From: Rubrivivax sp.
GTDB lineage: Bacteria > Pseudomonadota > Gammaproteobacteria > Burkholderiales > Burkholderiaceae_C
Assembly (NCBI GenBank): GCA_027491255.1
Contig: JAIXWM010000177.1
Span: 1-64,000, forward strand
Direction: 5' to 3'
Length of the DNA: 64,000 nucleotides
Shown here: in pieces, positions 63,110 through 64,000 of the stretch
Position numbering within the stretch: the first letter of the stretch is position 1
How the letters are laid out: each line of letters begins with the position of its first letter
The notes under the pieces: model-generated
Database searches by the model: none
What the model was told of the DNA's origin: nothing
Seen by the model: the letters and a program-made list of their open reading frames with translations, nothing else
Position numbers and translations under genes: made by a program

Positions 63110-64000
63110 ATGTCCACCGACATCAAAGGTTGCGGCAGTCTCCGGCGCTGCCCGAGTCGCCGCAGGCTCGGCCAGGCCTGCGTGATCGCGGCCATCCTGT
63201 CCTTCGGAACTGGCCTGTGGGCGAAGGATCACCCGGTTTCCGACACCGGACCCGGGGCCCGCGCGGTATGGATCGCCCAGGCCCCGTTGACGAACGCCGC
63301 GGCCGGCAACCCGACCAATCCCGTCGAGCCCCTGTCCAACGGCATCGTCTTCTCGATGACCTCGCTGGAGCTCAGGAACCTGCTGGGCGACCCGGGGCGC
63401 CGGGCCGGATTTCCCTCCTGTGCATTGGATTTCGGTACCTTCGTCGCCGACACCTGCTACAGCCCGCAGGGGCGCATCACCCGGCTTGATCTGCGCCGCC
63501 CCGGGGTCCAACTTCGCAGCGGCCTGGGCGTGGGCAGCACCCAGGCGGAAGTCGTGCGCGTGCTCGGCCAATCCCTTGGCGCCCAGGTCGGGGCTTACAA
63601 GATCGAGGTCAGCTATGACGCCGGGCGCGTCTCGCAGATCCGGGTCGATCACGATCCCGCGCGCGCAGGTGTGCCACCACCACCGGCGCCGGGGCGGGCC
63701 CCGGCGGCTGCAATGGGGGCGGCGGCTGCGGGGGCCATCGACCCAGTCCAACCCCTCTCCAACGGCCTTGTCTTCTCGATGACATCGCTGGACGTGAAGA
63801 ACCGCCTGGGCGACCCTGGCCGCAAGGCGGGCTACCCCGCCTGCGTGATGGACTTCGGCGCCTTCGTCGCCGAAACCTGCTACAGCGCCCAGGACCGCAT
63901 CACGCGTCTGTATCTGCGCCGTGCCGGGGTACAGCTCAACAACGGGCTGGGCGTGGGCAGCAGTCAGGCCGATGTCGCGCGGATCCTGGGGCAGCCTTTC
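63110..64000 (+). CDS. Secreted protein with tandem duplicated Cys-containing domain (partial)
   Basis: Open from ATG 63110 to the window edge (297 codons, no stop). A signal segment (ACVIAAILSFGTGLWA) precedes two homologous units, about residues 74-165 and 206-297. Each has PLSNGxVFSMTSL, LGDPGR, a Cys-x9-Asp/Glu-Thr-Cys pair (CALDFGTFVADTC, CVMDFGAFVAETC), an RITRL strand and GLGVGS followed by VLGQ or ILGQ. A Pro/Ala linker joins them. DNA identity between units is high (about three quarters). The short SxxxVxxLLG-type helices recall BamE/SmpA-like folds, but the family is not recognised. Confidence 0.75.
   Translation, partial: MSTDIKGCGSLRRCPSRRRLGQACVIAAILSFGTGLWAKDHPVSDTGPGARAVWIAQAPLTNAAAGNPTNPVEPLSNGIVFSMTSLELRNLLGDPGRRAGFPSCALDFGTFVADTCYSPQGRITRLDLRRPGVQLRSGLGVGSTQAEVVRVLGQSLGAQVGAYKIEVSYDAGRVSQIRVDHDPARAGVPPPPAPGRAPAAAMGAAAAGAIDPVQPLSNGLVFSMTSLDVKNRLGDPGRKAGYPACVMDFGAFVAETCYSAQDRITRLYLRRAGVQLNNGLGVGSSQADVARILGQPF

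Noticed and set aside
62927..63751. A 274-residue minus-strand frame near the right edge
   Set aside because: Antisense to the tandem-repeat secreted gene, low-complexity and without a family match.

Overview
The window is a high-GC chromosomal segment (about 70 % by eye, not computed) from a beta-proteobacterium of the order Burkholderiales, most likely a Comamonadaceae or Sphaerotilaceae-type genus. The evidence is the gene order cysI-DUF934 opposite cysB, the block cca / NDUFA9-like reductase / slt / ygfA / metF / ahcY / metW / metX, and eight stand-alone Bug (TctC-type) periplasmic receptors. No tRNA, rRNA, CRISPR array, integrase or intact insertion sequence was seen.

1-5100: siroheme and sulfite reduction (cbiX, cobA, DUF934, cysI on the minus strand) divergent from cysB. 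4981-14451: a roughly 9 kb catabolic island bounded by two 350-bp direct repeats. Each repeat carries the cysB 3' end and its terminator. The island holds two UxuA-type mannonate dehydratase homologues, three Bug receptors, a sugar-ABC-type binding protein, an RraA-like aldolase and an IclR regulator. Part of it is visibly lower in GC.

14500-34800: housekeeping. This covers glmU, two lipoproteins, ttcA, a pteridine-reductase-like SDR, a MidA-like methyltransferase, a MetE-like protein, cca, slt and ygfA. It also holds the S-adenosylmethionine cycle: metX-metW behind a SAM-II riboswitch with a terminator, then ahcY-panE-metF behind an SAH riboswitch.

34800-51800: accessory metabolism. It contains a sulfatase with its formylglycine-generating enzyme in divergent orientation, and a run of Bug receptors. 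Each receptor lies next to a hydrolase or regulator: LysR/Bug, CMD-like/Bug, AspA-like/Bug, LysR/Bug/D-aminoacylase, MlrC-like/Bug.

52100-61120: a minus-strand catabolic operon. In transcription order it encodes a creatininase-family amidohydrolase, ABC ATPase, ABC permease, cytosine-deaminase-like amidohydrolase, FAD oxidoreductase, NMT1/THI5-like binding protein, PDR/VanB reductase and a RutR-like TetR regulator. Two inverted copies of a RutR-box-like palindrome lie upstream of the first gene. This is the best candidate for an undescribed N-heterocycle degradation pathway.

61300-64000: selO, then a secreted protein built of two tandem copies of an unrecognised Cys-containing domain, cut by the window end.
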